A stretch of 64,000 nt of DNA from Cumulibacter sp047975195. Its GTDB lineage: Bacteria; Actinomycetota; Actinomycetes; Mycobacteriales; Antricoccaceae. Positions 1 to 9,300 of the stretch are shown here, piece by piece. Each line of letters begins with the position of its first letter. Position 1 is the first letter of the stretch. The stretch spans positions 31,407-95,406 of the forward strand of contig JBKEDB010000028.1 in the NCBI GenBank assembly GCA_047975195.1. The letters run 5' to 3'. Under the pieces are notes generated by a model. The model was not told the origin of the DNA. It made no database searches and was given only the letters and a program-made list of their open reading frames with translations. A program made the translations under genes and the position numbers.

Positions 1-10
1 CAGATGCGAT

Positions 11-1183
11 CTAACTCGCTGGTGACTCATCGACGGTCGGCAACGCGCTGTCGGCATCGTCATCCTCGGCGGCGGAGGTGTGGGATGTGCGCCGTTGACG
101 GCGCCGTTTAGGCGAGTCGAAGTTCGGCGAGTCACCGAGGAAGAGCGGTAGCCACTTGCTGGACGGGTCGAAATCGACCAATGTCGCCTTGGCCAGGAGC
201 GTCATTGGTACGGCGAGGATCGCGCCGAGCGGGCCGAGCACGTAGGCCCAGAAGATCAATGACAGGAACGCCACCGTCGTCGTTAGCCCGACCGAGTCGC
301 CCATGTATTTAGGCTGGATGATCGACTGGATCACGAAGTTGAGCGCGATGTACACGATGATGACGGTGAGCATCGTGCCCGGACCGCTGGTAATCAGCGC
401 CAACAGGGCTGGCGGAACCACGCCGATGATGAAGCCAATGTTCGGAATATAGTTCGTAACGAAGGCGAGGATTCCCCAGAGTAAGGCGGCCGGAACCCCG
501 AGGATGACTAAGGCTAGCCAGTCGAGGATTGCGACGATTCCGCCGAAGACGGTCGAGACCATGAAATACTTACGAGTGCCTTTCGCGAATGCGCCCAACG
601 CGAGCAGCGCCTGCTGGCGCTCGCCGCGAACCCGGTGCATCCGGGTGGTGAACATTGCGGTGTCCAACCCCATGAACAGCACCAGAGCGATCAAGAACAC
701 CAGGACCGATCCGACGCTGAGCAGACTGCCCAGAATTGCGCGGACAAATCCGACCAGCGCGCTGTAGTCGAAGCCCTTCAGGATCTCCTGAACCTCGTCA
801 GAGCCGACTCCGCGATCGGCAAGCCACGCCTGAAGATCAGCGATACGCGCCTGAATCTCATCGGCGTACGCGGGCAGAATCTGAGCCAACTTAGCGATTC
901 CAAGCGCGAACGAAAGGATGAGTGCGATCAGCAGCGCATAGATTCCAAGCACCACGAGGATGGTGGCGAGCCAACTGGGCACCCGATGTCGCTCCAGCCA
1001 GGTTCGCGCCGGATAAACGGTGATCGTCAGGGACAGGGCGAGAAATATCGGTGCCAGGATATCGGCGACCTGTCGCATTCCGACCACGACGACGACGGTC
1101 GCTGCCAGGCCAAGCAATATGACGACTCCGCGGGGTAAGCCGAAGCGTGGCGGCTCGAGGAGAGGCGACTGTGTGGTGCTCAT
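11..1183 (-). CDS. AI-2E family transporter (permease-like membrane protein)
   Basis: The product is a 390-residue polytopic membrane protein of the AI-2E/PerM family. Members export or import small molecules or act as Na+/H+ antiporters, so the substrate here is unknown. An N-terminal pair of helices follows the LPRGVVILLG stretch, then a soluble segment rich in charged residues, then a hydrophobic C-terminal block containing the family-type PNIGFIIGVVPPALLAL region. The start is placed at ATG 1183 (MSTTQSPLLEP); the open frame continues upstream, but that part is Arg/Ser-rich and unlike protein. The tail is hydrophilic (Arg and Asp/Glu rich). It is transcribed divergently from the holin-like gene, and an inverted repeat lies between the two. 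Confidence 0.85.
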   Translation of the reverse strand: MSTTQSPLLEPPRFGLPRGVVILLGLAATVVVVVGMRQVADILAPIFLALSLTITVYPARTWLERHRVPSWLATILVVLGIYALLIALILSFALGIAKLAQILPAYADEIQARIADLQAWLADRGVGSDEVQEILKGFDYSALVGFVRAILGSLLSVGSVLVFLIALVLFMGLDTAMFTTRMHRVRGERQQALLALGAFAKGTRKYFMVSTVFGGIVAILDWLALVILGVPAALLWGILAFVTNYIPNIGFIIGVVPPALLALITSGPGTMLTVIIVYIALNFVIQSIIQPKYMGDSVGLTTTVAFLSLIFWAYVLGPLGAILAVPMTLLAKATLVDFDPSSKWLPLFLGDSPNFDSPKRRRQRRTSHTSAAEDDDADSALPTVDESPAS

Positions 1184-1252
1184 TTGCTGATTGCAGCACC
1201 GTTTCGAGCACCGGCCTTCACCCGCGGTGGGTGACTGGGCGTTACATGGCTG

Positions 1253-1285
1253 GCGCGTCGTCACCTTTAACGGGTGACGACGCGC
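1253..1285. repeat. 13-bp perfect inverted repeat in divergent intergenic region
   Basis: GCGCGTCGTCACC (1253-1265) and its exact reverse complement (1273-1285) flank a 7-nt loop. It lies between the divergent starts at 1183 and 1313. No T-run follows on either strand, so an operator or an mRNA hairpin is more likely than a terminator. It covers a possible GTG start at 1274, which is one reason ATG 1313 is preferred for the next gene. Confidence 0.6.
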
Positions 1286-1312
1286 GCCGCCGTCGGCGGC
1301 ATCGTCAGAGGC

Positions 1313-1690
1313 ATGCTCCGAAGAATCCTCGTCGCGTGGTTGATCATGGCTGCGGCGCTTGGCGTCGCCGCGTGGCTGCTCCCGGACGTGCATATTCGGT
1401 ACGGCTCGTTTGGTCTTATCGGGCTCGCAGCCCTCTACAGTCTGATCAACGTGCTTATCGGGACGATCCTGCGACTGCTCACCTTGCCGCTGACCGTCAT
1501 CACCCTCGGGCTCTCCGCGTTGTTCGTCAACGGAGTCCTACTGGCGATCACTGCCGGTATCTCCGACGTGCTGGACGTCGGTGGATTTCTGCAGACCGTG
1601 CTTGCCGCGATCGTGATTTCACTGGTGCACGCCGTACTTCACGCGATTCTGCTACGCGACCCCGACCGCGACAAGAGGCAACGAAAGTAG
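1313..1690 (+). CDS. Phage holin family 4-type small membrane protein
   Basis: The product is a 125-residue protein with four hydrophobic helices (for example LRRILVAWLIMAAALGVAAW and ITLGLSALFVNGVLLAI). This matches the widespread actinobacterial membrane family annotated as phage holin 4/DUF360. Despite the name these proteins are chromosomal and their function is not established; nothing phage-like surrounds this gene. The C-terminus is basic (RDPDRDKRQRK) and presumably cytoplasmic. ATG 1313 fits the family N-terminus; a GTG at 1274 would add 13 residues but lies inside an inverted repeat. Confidence 0.75.
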   Translation: MLRRILVAWLIMAAALGVAAWLLPDVHIRYGSFGLIGLAALYSLINVLIGTILRLLTLPLTVITLGLSALFVNGVLLAITAGISDVLDVGGFLQTVLAAIVISLVHAVLHAILLRDPDRDKRQRK

Positions 1691-1779
1691 CACTGTTCAT
1701 TCGCTGCTCGCTGGTGGGGATCCAGTGTTTGCCCATATCCTGCTATCGACCCAACGGAACTAATGAAAGCGAGATCGTT

Positions 1780-2169
1780 GTGGACTTCTGGAGCAGTTTC
1801 TGGGACCTCATTGGATGGTTCCTATGGATCACGATCTTTATCTCGTACTTGTTCGCCCTCGTCGCCATTGTCACCGACTTGTTCCGCGATCGGGACCTCG
1901 GCGGGTGGGGCAAGGCGATCTGGCTGTTTTTCCTGTTCTTCGTTCCATTCATCACGGCATTGGTGTACCTGATCGCCCGCGGTGGCGGTATGACAGAGCG
2001 ACGCGCCCGCGAAGCGCAGGCCGCGCAGCGGTCTGCGGAGGACTACATACGCTCGCTGGCTACCGTGAGCCCGGCCGACGAGATCCACAAGGCTAAGAAC
2101 CTACTCGACTCGGGTGTCATCTCCGCCGAGGAGTTCGAGCAGATCAAGCAACGCTCGCTCGCCGGCTAA
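1780..2169 (+). CDS. PLDc N-terminal-like membrane protein with SHOCT domain
   Basis: This is a 129-residue protein. Residues about 5-65 form two hydrophobic helices with the DLGGWGKAIWLFFLFFVPFI signature seen in the N-terminal membrane domain of cardiolipin synthase-like proteins. The C-terminus (about 95-129) is a SHOCT motif with the typical pattern ADEIHKAKNLLDSGVISAEEFEQIK. There is no catalytic HKD motif, so it is not a phospholipase. Its role is unknown; SHOCT domains are thought to mediate oligomerisation. GTG 1780 was chosen because a purine-rich GAAAGCGAG sits just upstream and the hydrophobic segment begins directly after. Confidence 0.75.
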   Translation: MDFWSSFWDLIGWFLWITIFISYLFALVAIVTDLFRDRDLGGWGKAIWLFFLFFVPFITALVYLIARGGGMTERRAREAQAAQRSAEDYIRSLATVSPADEIHKAKNLLDSGVISAEEFEQIKQRSLAG

Positions 2170-2183
2170 GCCGACGTACGACC

Positions 2184-2218
2184 GACAGGGGGCGCCGCGG
2201 CTGCGGCGCCCCCCTGTC
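2184..2218. terminator. Bidirectional intrinsic terminator
   Basis: A GACAGGGGGCGCCGC arm pairs with GCGGCGCCCCCCTGTC around a GGCT loop, with one bulged C. It lies between the convergent SHOCT gene and the DUF6457 gene and can serve both strands. Confidence 0.75.
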
Positions 2219-2237
2219 GCATGCCGTGGCATCCGGT

Positions 2238-2504
2238 TCAGTCTGCGACATCCGGGACCGTCGACAGCAAGCGCTGCAGCAATGCGTCCCGCGTGGCGGG
2301 ATCAACGGCGTTTTCCGCGGCCGCAATGCCGACCGCGACACCGAGAATGTATGAACTCACCGGGGCGAGCGGGCGGTCCAGATTGTGGGCGACGCGCTTG
2401 GTCAGGGCGTGGATTGCAGTGATATCAACAGTTCCTGGATCAACGCCTAATGCCGCGCAGGCCCGATCCACCCAGGCATCCCACTGCTGCTGAGGGCTGC
2501 TCAT
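2238..2504 (-). CDS. DUF6457 domain protein
   Basis: This small acidic cytosolic protein (88 residues) resembles the actinobacterial DUF6457 family, which is typically encoded right after a molybdenum cofactor guanylyltransferase. ATG 2504 lies one base after the mobA stop codon, so the two are translationally coupled. The sequence has a helical pattern (WVDRACAALGVDP; HALTKRVAHNLDRPLAPVSSYILGVAVG) with no catalytic motif I recognise. The position suggests an accessory role in Moco maturation for nitrate reductase, but that is inferred from context only. Confidence 0.7.
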   Translation of the reverse strand: MSSPQQQWDAWVDRACAALGVDPGTVDITAIHALTKRVAHNLDRPLAPVSSYILGVAVGIAAAENAVDPATRDALLQRLLSTVPDVAD

Positions 2505-2505
2505 A

Positions 2506-3093
2506 TCACTCACCGCTCTGCTCCAAACGCTTCGTCCAGGACTCATGATCCTCCCATGTATCGAGGTCGGCTGAGACGTCGGCAGTATCGGGTACTCCTA
2601 CTAGGTGAAGCGGATCGAGTAGTCGCCGCATTGAGGAACCCGCTGGGTCGCCGAGCGAACGCACGGCCTCTTCGAGTGCTTCGCCGCGGTACAGGGCGAA
2701 CAGCCACTGTAAGTTGCCGTCAGAGTTGGTCAGGCAGTAGCCATCACCGTCGCTGGTCAGTGCGGCTGCGGCGAGAAGGCGCGGTACGCCATCCTCGGCG
2801 CGGGGGAGATCACACGACAGCAGCAGCACCCACGGCGCCAGCCCAACGCCCAACGTTGTCAATCCGGCTGCGGTCGCTGCGGCCGGGCCACTGCCGGGGG
2901 GATCCTCGCAGGCGATTAGCACGTTGTCCCGTCGCAGCGATGGTGGCCCGACGAGCACGATGCGTTCGGCGCCGTACGCCGCAGCGAGCGGACGTTCTAC
3001 CAGCGGTCGTCCGGCCAACTCCAGCGTCGCCTTGTCGACACCACCCAGGCGCGAACCTTGACCGCCCGCGAGGATGATCGCGTCGTACCTCAT
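2506..3093 (-). CDS. mobA: MobA-like molybdenum cofactor guanylyltransferase
   Basis: The product is a 195-residue NTP-transferase-fold protein. It would couple GMP to molybdopterin to build the MGD cofactor that NarG needs. The N-terminal nucleotide-binding signature LAGGQGSRLGGVDK is intact, followed by a Rossmann-type core with the LLLSCDLPRAE metal-binding region. It is encoded 97 nt after narI on the same strand, so it probably belongs to the nar transcription unit. ATG 3093 places the signature 7 residues in, as usual; an upstream ATG at 3132 would add 13 residues without homology. It is distinguished from CofC/MobA paralogues mainly by context. Confidence 0.82.
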   Translation of the reverse strand: MRYDAIILAGGQGSRLGGVDKATLELAGRPLVERPLAAAYGAERIVLVGPPSLRRDNVLIACEDPPGSGPAAATAAGLTTLGVGLAPWVLLLSCDLPRAEDGVPRLLAAAALTSDGDGYCLTNSDGNLQWLFALYRGEALEEAVRSLGDPAGSSMRRLLDPLHLVGVPDTADVSADLDTWEDHESWTKRLEQSGE

Positions 3094-3112
3094 CGACGTG
3101 CCCGGTTGAGGT

Positions 3113-3169
3113 TCTGCGGTGGAGTTATGCACGCCGTGACGCCATTATCGTGCGCGAATCCACCGCAGA
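3113..3169 (-). other. Structured leader between narI and mobA (11-bp inverted repeat)
   Basis: TCTGCGGTGGA (3113-3123) and its exact complement (3159-3169) enclose 35 nt containing a second nested GCACG/CGTGC pairing. In the mRNA this would be a long hairpin ending about 19 nt before the mobA start. No U-tract follows, so it does not look like a simple intrinsic terminator. It may be an RNA processing, stability or regulatory element. Confidence 0.45.
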
Positions 3170-3190
3170 TGAGTCGTCCGTCGCCGAGTC

Positions 3191-3949
3191 TCATCTTCGC
3201 TCGCTGCGTTGTAGCTCAGGTTTGTCCCAGCCTCGCTGAGGCGCTCGGGTACCGGTGCCTCGCCCGGACCGCTGATTCGTCGAACGGTAGACGATGTACG
3301 GCCGGGTCAGGTAACCGACCGGCGCGCTGAATACGTGGACCAGCCGAGTGAACGGCCAGAGCGCGAACAGGATGAACGCGAACAGCGCATGCGCCTGGAA
3401 ACCGATTGGCGCATCTGCCATCAAGGCGGGGTCTGGTTGGAAATAGAAGATGCTTCGGAACCAGGGGCTGACGCCGTCGCGGTAGTTGTATTCGCCACCG
3501 AGCCCGAAGACTCCCGAGGCGAACGTATTCCACATGCCCAGCAGAATCACGAACCCGAGGAACAGGTACATCACCTTGTCCATCTTGGTCGTCGCGCTGA
3601 ACACCGGGCCGGTGATGCGGCGGCGGTAGATGAGAATCGCGAGCCCGATGACTGTTGCGATGCCGGCGATGATGCCGCCGATCAGTGCGATGAGGTGGTA
3701 CGCCGTGCGGGATATTCCGAACGCGTCGGTCCACGACTGCGGGACGAGCAGGCCGATTACGTGCCCGGCGACCACCCCGAGCATGCCGAAGTGGAACAGT
3801 GGGCTACCCCAACGCAGTAACCGCGACTCGTAGAGTTGCGAACTGCGGGTGGTCCAGCCGAACTTGTCGTAGCGGTATCGCCAGAAATGTCCGCCGACGA
3901 AGATCGCCAGGCAGATGTACGGGACGATAACCCACAATAAAGTCGTCAT
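3191..3949 (-). CDS. narI: Respiratory nitrate reductase gamma subunit (cytochrome b)
   Basis: NarI (252 residues) is the membrane cytochrome b subunit that oxidises menaquinol and passes electrons to the NarH clusters. Five hydrophobic helices are visible, starting with LLWVIVPYICLAIFVGGHFW. Histidines expected to hold the two haems occur in helix 2 (LFHFGMLGVVAGHVIGL) and helix 5 (FQAHALFAF and RLVHVFSAP), matching the known spacing in this family. The start codon overlaps the narJ stop (ATGA at 3946-3949), indicating translational coupling. The C-terminal 25 residues are basic and variable. Confidence 0.96.
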   Translation of the reverse strand: MTTLLWVIVPYICLAIFVGGHFWRYRYDKFGWTTRSSQLYESRLLRWGSPLFHFGMLGVVAGHVIGLLVPQSWTDAFGISRTAYHLIALIGGIIAGIATVIGLAILIYRRRITGPVFSATTKMDKVMYLFLGFVILLGMWNTFASGVFGLGGEYNYRDGVSPWFRSIFYFQPDPALMADAPIGFQAHALFAFILFALWPFTRLVHVFSAPVGYLTRPYIVYRSTNQRSGRGTGTRAPQRGWDKPELQRSERR

Positions 3950-4665
3950 CGTGGCGCTCCAACCGGGATGGTCGAGCCTAGGTCGTACGGCTCGGGTTTT
4001 GGATTAAGCCTGGGATGTATGGAGTACGGCGATGTATCCAGTCCGACGTCTTCGGACGGTGGGCCGGCGGCGATCAGTTCAGCCAACACCTCCTGGTCGT
4101 CGCCGTTGAGTTCCGGGAGAGTAACGCGCAGAGCGGTGATCACCGGTAGCCAGCGAGAATTGCGCCGCTGCAGCGCCAACCGCAGCAACTCGATTCCGAC
4201 ACGGTAGTCGTTCAGCAGCTTCCAGGCACCCTCGGGATCGGCGAAGGCACCGAACTCCAGCAACACGGGCAGGAAGTCGGGCAGCTCGGCGTCCGAGTCG
4301 TCGAGCTGGACGCCGGCGTGCCGATACGCCTGCTTGATCTCGATCAGTGCCACGCCACGCCGCCGAGTGTCACCGTGCGTGTAGTACGTCAGGTGCAGGC
4401 AGCATTTGCGTGTGACGTCGAATGTGTCGACATACTCCGCACGTAGATCGCGTAGTGAGACGCCGTCGATCCCCACCAGGAACTCGCGCAGCGCTTCCGC
4501 GACCCTCGCCGGTACGTCGCTCAACGCCCGGTCCACCGCGTCGACGCGCTCAGCGAAGTCTTCTCCCGGATACTCCAATAGCAGGGACACGCACTGCCAC
4601 GCATCCCGCAGAGCCGCAGGGGAGTGTTGCGGCCGGGTACGTCGGTGCCGGATCCAGCGCATCAT
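3946..4665 (-). CDS. narJ: Nitrate reductase molybdenum cofactor assembly chaperone
   Basis: NarJ (239 residues) is the cytoplasmic redox-enzyme maturation chaperone that holds apo-NarG during insertion of the cofactor and the FS0 cluster. It is all-alpha, with the family hallmarks YVDTFD, CCLHLTYYTHGDTRRRG and LPDFLPVLLEF. It overlaps narH upstream and narI downstream by 4 nt each (ATGA), so the three are translated as a coupled set. The C-terminal tail (from about residue 200) is Pro-rich and less conserved. Confidence 0.95.
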   Translation of the reverse strand: MMRWIRHRRTRPQHSPAALRDAWQCVSLLLEYPGEDFAERVDAVDRALSDVPARVAEALREFLVGIDGVSLRDLRAEYVDTFDVTRKCCLHLTYYTHGDTRRRGVALIEIKQAYRHAGVQLDDSDAELPDFLPVLLEFGAFADPEGAWKLLNDYRVGIELLRLALQRRNSRWLPVITALRVTLPELNGDDQEVLAELIAAGPPSEDVGLDTSPYSIHPRLNPKPEPYDLGSTIPVGAPR

Positions 4666-6320
4666 CGATCACCGCTCGGCGGGAATAAACCGTCGGGGAC
4701 TCCCTTGCCATCCCAGTTCAGCAGGTTGACGCGACCCTTTGCCGATCCGCCACCGACCAGCTCGCTGGATACCGACTCCGATGTCTGACGCTCCTGCAGC
4801 ATCCGGAAGTTTTCGACCACAACGGGGGTGACGCCGCCTGATCCCTCGCCGAACAACGCGGGATTCCCGCCACCGTAGTCGCCGACCGGACAGTCTGTGG
4901 CGAGCTCCTCGAGAGCATGCGCCTGTTCGGCGTGCGCGGTCGGAATGACGTACCGCTCGTCGTACTTCGCCAGCGCCAGCAACCGAAACATCTCGTACAT
5001 GTCTTCGCCCGACATCCCCACCGACTCAGGGATGTTGTCATTGGGATTTCGACCCAGGTTGATATCGCGCATGTAGGAACGCATCGCGGCCATGGTGCGC
5101 AGCACCCGGTCGACCGGCTCCGTATCGCCGGCGGTAAATAGGTTCGCGAGGTACTCGACCGGAATCCGTAGCGCGTCAATCGCGCCGAACAGGTTCCCGT
5201 GATCCTCTGCATCGTGGCCGGTCTCCTTGACGATGTCGACAACCGGCGACAGCGGCGGGATGTACCAGACCATCGGCATAGTGCGGTATTCGGGATGCAG
5301 TGGCAGCGCGACCTTGTAGTCCATGATCAACCGACGCACTGGGGAACGCTGCGCCGCTTCGATCCAGTCCTCTGGGATGCCGGACGCGCGCGCCGCACGC
5401 TGCACCTCCGGATCGAATGGGTCACAGAACACGTCGAGTTGCGCCTCATACAACCCGTGCTCATCTTCGGTCGTCGCTGCTTCGAGCACCCGGTCAGCGT
5501 CGTACAACATGAGGCCGATGTACCGCAGCCGACCGACGCAGGTCTCCGAACAGACCGTCGGTATGCCGACCTCAACGCGCGGATAGCAGAATGTGCACTT
5601 CTCGGCCTTGCCAGTCTTGTGGTTGAAGTAGATCTTCTTGTACGGGCATCCGGAGATGCACATTCGCCACCCGCGGCACTGGTCCTGATCGACCAGGACG
5701 ATACCGTCCTCGGCCCGCTTGTAGATTGCGCCGCTGGGGCACGACGCGGCGCACGACGGGTTCAGGCAGTGTTCGCAGATCCGTGGGAGGTAGAACATGA
5801 AGGTCTGCTCGAACTCGAGCTGGACCTTGTCCTCGATCCCTTTCAGCATGGGATCTTTGGCCGCGTGCTCACCAGAGCCGCCGAGGTCGTCATCCCAGTT
5901 CGCGGACCATTCGACGTTCATCTGCTTGCCTGAGATCAGCGAGTGCGGTCGAGCGACCGGGAACTGCTGCTGCGCGGGAGCGTTCAGCAAGGTCTCGTAG
6001 TCGTAGGTCCATGGCTCGTAGTAGTCCTGGATGCTGGGCAACTTGGGGTTGCTGAAGATGCTCGCGAGTTTCTTGAACCGCCCGCCAGCCTTCAACTTGA
6101 GCCGCCCCTTAGAGTCCCGGACCCATCCTCCCTGCCAGGTCGCCTGATCCTCATATGTCCGCGGATATCCCAGCCCCGGTCGGGTTTCGACATTGTTGAA
6201 CCAGACATATTCGGTGCCGGCTCGGTTCGTCCACGCTTGTTTGCAGGTGACCGAGCAGGTGTGGCAGCCGATGCACTTGTCGAGGTTCATCACCATCGCC
6301 ATTTGCGCCATGACTCTCAT
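4662..6320 (-). CDS. narH: Respiratory nitrate reductase beta subunit (iron-sulfur)
   Basis: NarH (552 residues) carries four Fe-S clusters linking NarI haems to NarG. Cysteine groups are visible: CIGCHTCSVTC (C16, C19, C22, C26), CEHCLNPSCAASCP, CRGWRMCISGCP, and CTFCYPRVEVGIPTVCSETC. In the third group a Trp replaces the usual second Cys (CRGWRMC), the known mark of the [3Fe-4S] centre in NarH. The MRVMAQMAMVMNLDKC start matches the family. The gene begins 18 nt after narG stops and ends overlapping narJ. Confidence 0.97.
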   Translation of the reverse strand: MRVMAQMAMVMNLDKCIGCHTCSVTCKQAWTNRAGTEYVWFNNVETRPGLGYPRTYEDQATWQGGWVRDSKGRLKLKAGGRFKKLASIFSNPKLPSIQDYYEPWTYDYETLLNAPAQQQFPVARPHSLISGKQMNVEWSANWDDDLGGSGEHAAKDPMLKGIEDKVQLEFEQTFMFYLPRICEHCLNPSCAASCPSGAIYKRAEDGIVLVDQDQCRGWRMCISGCPYKKIYFNHKTGKAEKCTFCYPRVEVGIPTVCSETCVGRLRYIGLMLYDADRVLEAATTEDEHGLYEAQLDVFCDPFDPEVQRAARASGIPEDWIEAAQRSPVRRLIMDYKVALPLHPEYRTMPMVWYIPPLSPVVDIVKETGHDAEDHGNLFGAIDALRIPVEYLANLFTAGDTEPVDRVLRTMAAMRSYMRDINLGRNPNDNIPESVGMSGEDMYEMFRLLALAKYDERYVIPTAHAEQAHALEELATDCPVGDYGGGNPALFGEGSGGVTPVVVENFRMLQERQTSESVSSELVGGGSAKGRVNLLNWDGKGVPDGLFPPSGDR

Positions 6321-6338
6321 TGGTGTTCTCCTTCGCTG

Positions 6339-9300
6339 CTAGTACTCGACCGGGGCGGTGCGTTTGCGGATCATCGTGACCTCGTCGCGGTTGTTGCCGG
6401 TGGGACCGATGTAGTTGAAGAAGTACGACAGTTGTGCGTATCCGCCGACCAGGTGACTGGGCTTCACCATGATTCGCGTCAACGAGTTGTGGATCCCGCC
6501 GCGTTGCCCGTTGTGTTCGGTCAGCGGTACGTCGATCAGCCGGTCTTGGGCGTGATGCATGTAGACGGTGCCTTCAGGCATGCGGTGTGAGACGACGGCG
6601 CGGGCGGCCACGACGCCGTTGCGATTGACCGCTTCGATCCAGTCGTTGTCTCTTACCCCGATCTTGGCGGCGTCCTTGTCGGACATCCAGACGCTCTGGC
6701 CGCCGCGGGAGAGCGACAGCATGAACAGGTTGTCCTGGTACTCGGAGTGAATGGACCACTTGTTGTGCGGGGTTAGGTAACGCACCGATACGCCGAGTTC
6801 ATTCGTTGTGCCGAGTTCTGCCTCGCCGAACAATTGCGTCATGTTCAGCGGCGGACGGAACACTGGCAACGCCTCGCCCATCGCCTGCAACCAGTCGTGA
6901 TCAAGGTAGAACTGCTGGCGACCGGTCAGCGTGTGAAATGGCTTGTTGCGCTCGATATTGATGGTGAACGGCGAGTATCGACGCCCTCCGGTCTCCGAAC
7001 CCGACCATTCAGGGGATGTAATCACCGGTACCGGTGCAACTTGCGTGTCGGCAAACGTGATTCGCTTTCCTTCGTGCTCGGCGGCGAGGTCGTGCATGGC
7101 ATATCCGGTCCGCTTTTCCAGCGTTCTGAACCCTTGGGTAGCGAGGTGACCGTTGGTGGTGCCGGACAGCGCGAGGATCATCTCGGCGGCGTGGATATCG
7201 GTCTCGAGCTTCGGTCGCCCGGCGGTCGGTCCGTCCGGCACGACGCCGTTCTTTCCCCTTAGGTAATCGATCTCGCTGCGTACGTCGAACGTGACGCCCT
7301 TCGTCGTCGTACCGAGTTTGTCCAGTAGTGGCCCGATCGAGGTCATCTTCGCGTAGGTCTGCGGATAGTCACGCTCGATCGGCACGAGAACAGGCATCGT
7401 TTTGCCCGGTATTGGATCGACCTCACCTGAACGCCAGTCGCGCACGATCCCGTGCTCGGTGGCCATCGCCTCAGGCGTGTCATGCCACAGCGGTTTGGCG
7501 ACGATATCGGTGCGGGTGCCGAGGTGATCGACGGCAAGTTCGCTGAACCGTTGTGCGATCACCTTGAACGCGTCCCAGTCGGTTTTGCTCTGCCAGGGCG
7601 GATTGATCGCGGGATTGAAGGAGTGAATGAACGGGTGCATGTCGGTGGTGTTCAGGTCATGCTTCTCGTACCAGGTCGCCGCCGGTAGCACGATGTCCGA
7701 CAGCAGCGTGGAACTCGTCATACGGAAATCGATCGTCATCAGCAGATCGAGTTTGCCCTCCGGCGCATGCTCAGGCCACTCGATGGTGCGCGGACGCTGT
7801 TCTGGTCCGGCCTCTGCGGCGTTCACGGAATGGCTGGTGCCGAGCAAGTGTTTCAGGAAGTACTCATCTCCCTTCGCCGAGGAACCGAACAGGTTCGCGC
7901 GCCACAGCATCAGCACCCGCGGCCAGTTCTCCTCGGCCTCGGGATCTTCCGCGGCGAAGCGCAAGGTGCCGTCCTTAAGCCTCGAAACGATGTGCTCGGC
8001 GGGGCTCCTTCCGGCGTCCGCGGCCTCGTCGGCGAGATCCAGCGGGGACCGGTTAAACGTCGGGTACGACGGCGTCCAGCCCAAGCGCGCGGCCTGGGCG
8101 ACCAGGTCGGCGATGCTTGATCCGCCGAATGCGCCGGTTCCGGCGCCGATCATGTCTGAGTCGTAGGTGTCGTAGCGATACTGGCTGGTGTTGAGGTACC
8201 AGTAGTTGGTTTGGTTCATGTGCCGCGGTGGGCGTTGCCAATCAAGCGCGAAGGCGGCGTGCTGAAATCCCGTCAGCGGCCGAACCTTTTCCTGACCGAC
8301 GTAGTGTGCCCAGCCACCGCCATTTCGCCCTTGCGAACCGGTGATCGTGGTCAACACCAGCATTGCTCGATACATCAGATCGGCGTGATACCAGTGGTTC
8401 ACTCCCGCGCCCATCAGGATCATCGAACGGCCACCGGTGTCGATCGCGTTCTGCGCGAACTCACGTGCGATCCGCTCGACGGCCTCGGCCGGGACACTGG
8501 TGATGTGCTCCTGCCACGCCGGGGTGTACGGCGCGGCGACGTCGTCGTATCCAGTGGGCCAATCGCCCCCGAGACCGTCGCGCCCGACGCCGTACTGGGC
8601 GAGTATCAGATCGAAGACGGTAGTGACGAGGTGGCCGTCGATGCGGCGGACGGGTACCGCGCGTGCGGTGGTGCTCACCTTCCCGTCGAGGGCATCGAAT
8701 CGCGGCAAGGAAACCGCGACCTGTTCTCCGCCGTCTCCCAGCAGACTCAACATCGGTTCCACGTAGCCGAGGTCCAGGTTCCAGCGACCGACGCCCTCCT
8801 CGCCGAACCGATGCCCGAGCGAACCGTTGGGGATGCTCACCTCGCCGGTGCGCGCGTCGATCAACGCTGGTTTGAACATGGCGTTCTCGGAGTCACGTTC
8901 GGGGTTGTCAAAGTCACCGGCTACCAGAAACTTGCCGCTCTTGTACGTACCGTCGTCCTGTTCGTCCAGAGTCACCAGGTAGGGCAAGTCGGTGTACTTT
9001 GCCGTGTAGTCGGCAAAGAACGGTTCGAGCCGATCGACGAAGAACTCCTTCAGGATCACGTGACCCATCGCCAGCGCGAGGGCGGCGTCCGTGCCGGGGG
9101 CCGGTGCGATCCACTCGTCGGCGAACTTCACGTTCTCGGCGTAGTCGGGCGCGATCGCGATCACCTTCTGACCGCGATAGCGGGCCTCGGTCATCCAGTG
9201 CGCGTCCGGAGTACGGGTCAGCGGTACGTTCGATCCCCACATCATCAGGTATCCCGCGTCCCACCAGTCTCCGGACTCGGGGACGTCGGTCTGATCGCCG

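Noticed and set aside
1313..1690. Phage holin as evidence for a prophage
   Set aside because: The family is chromosomal in actinobacteria and no other phage gene is in the region.
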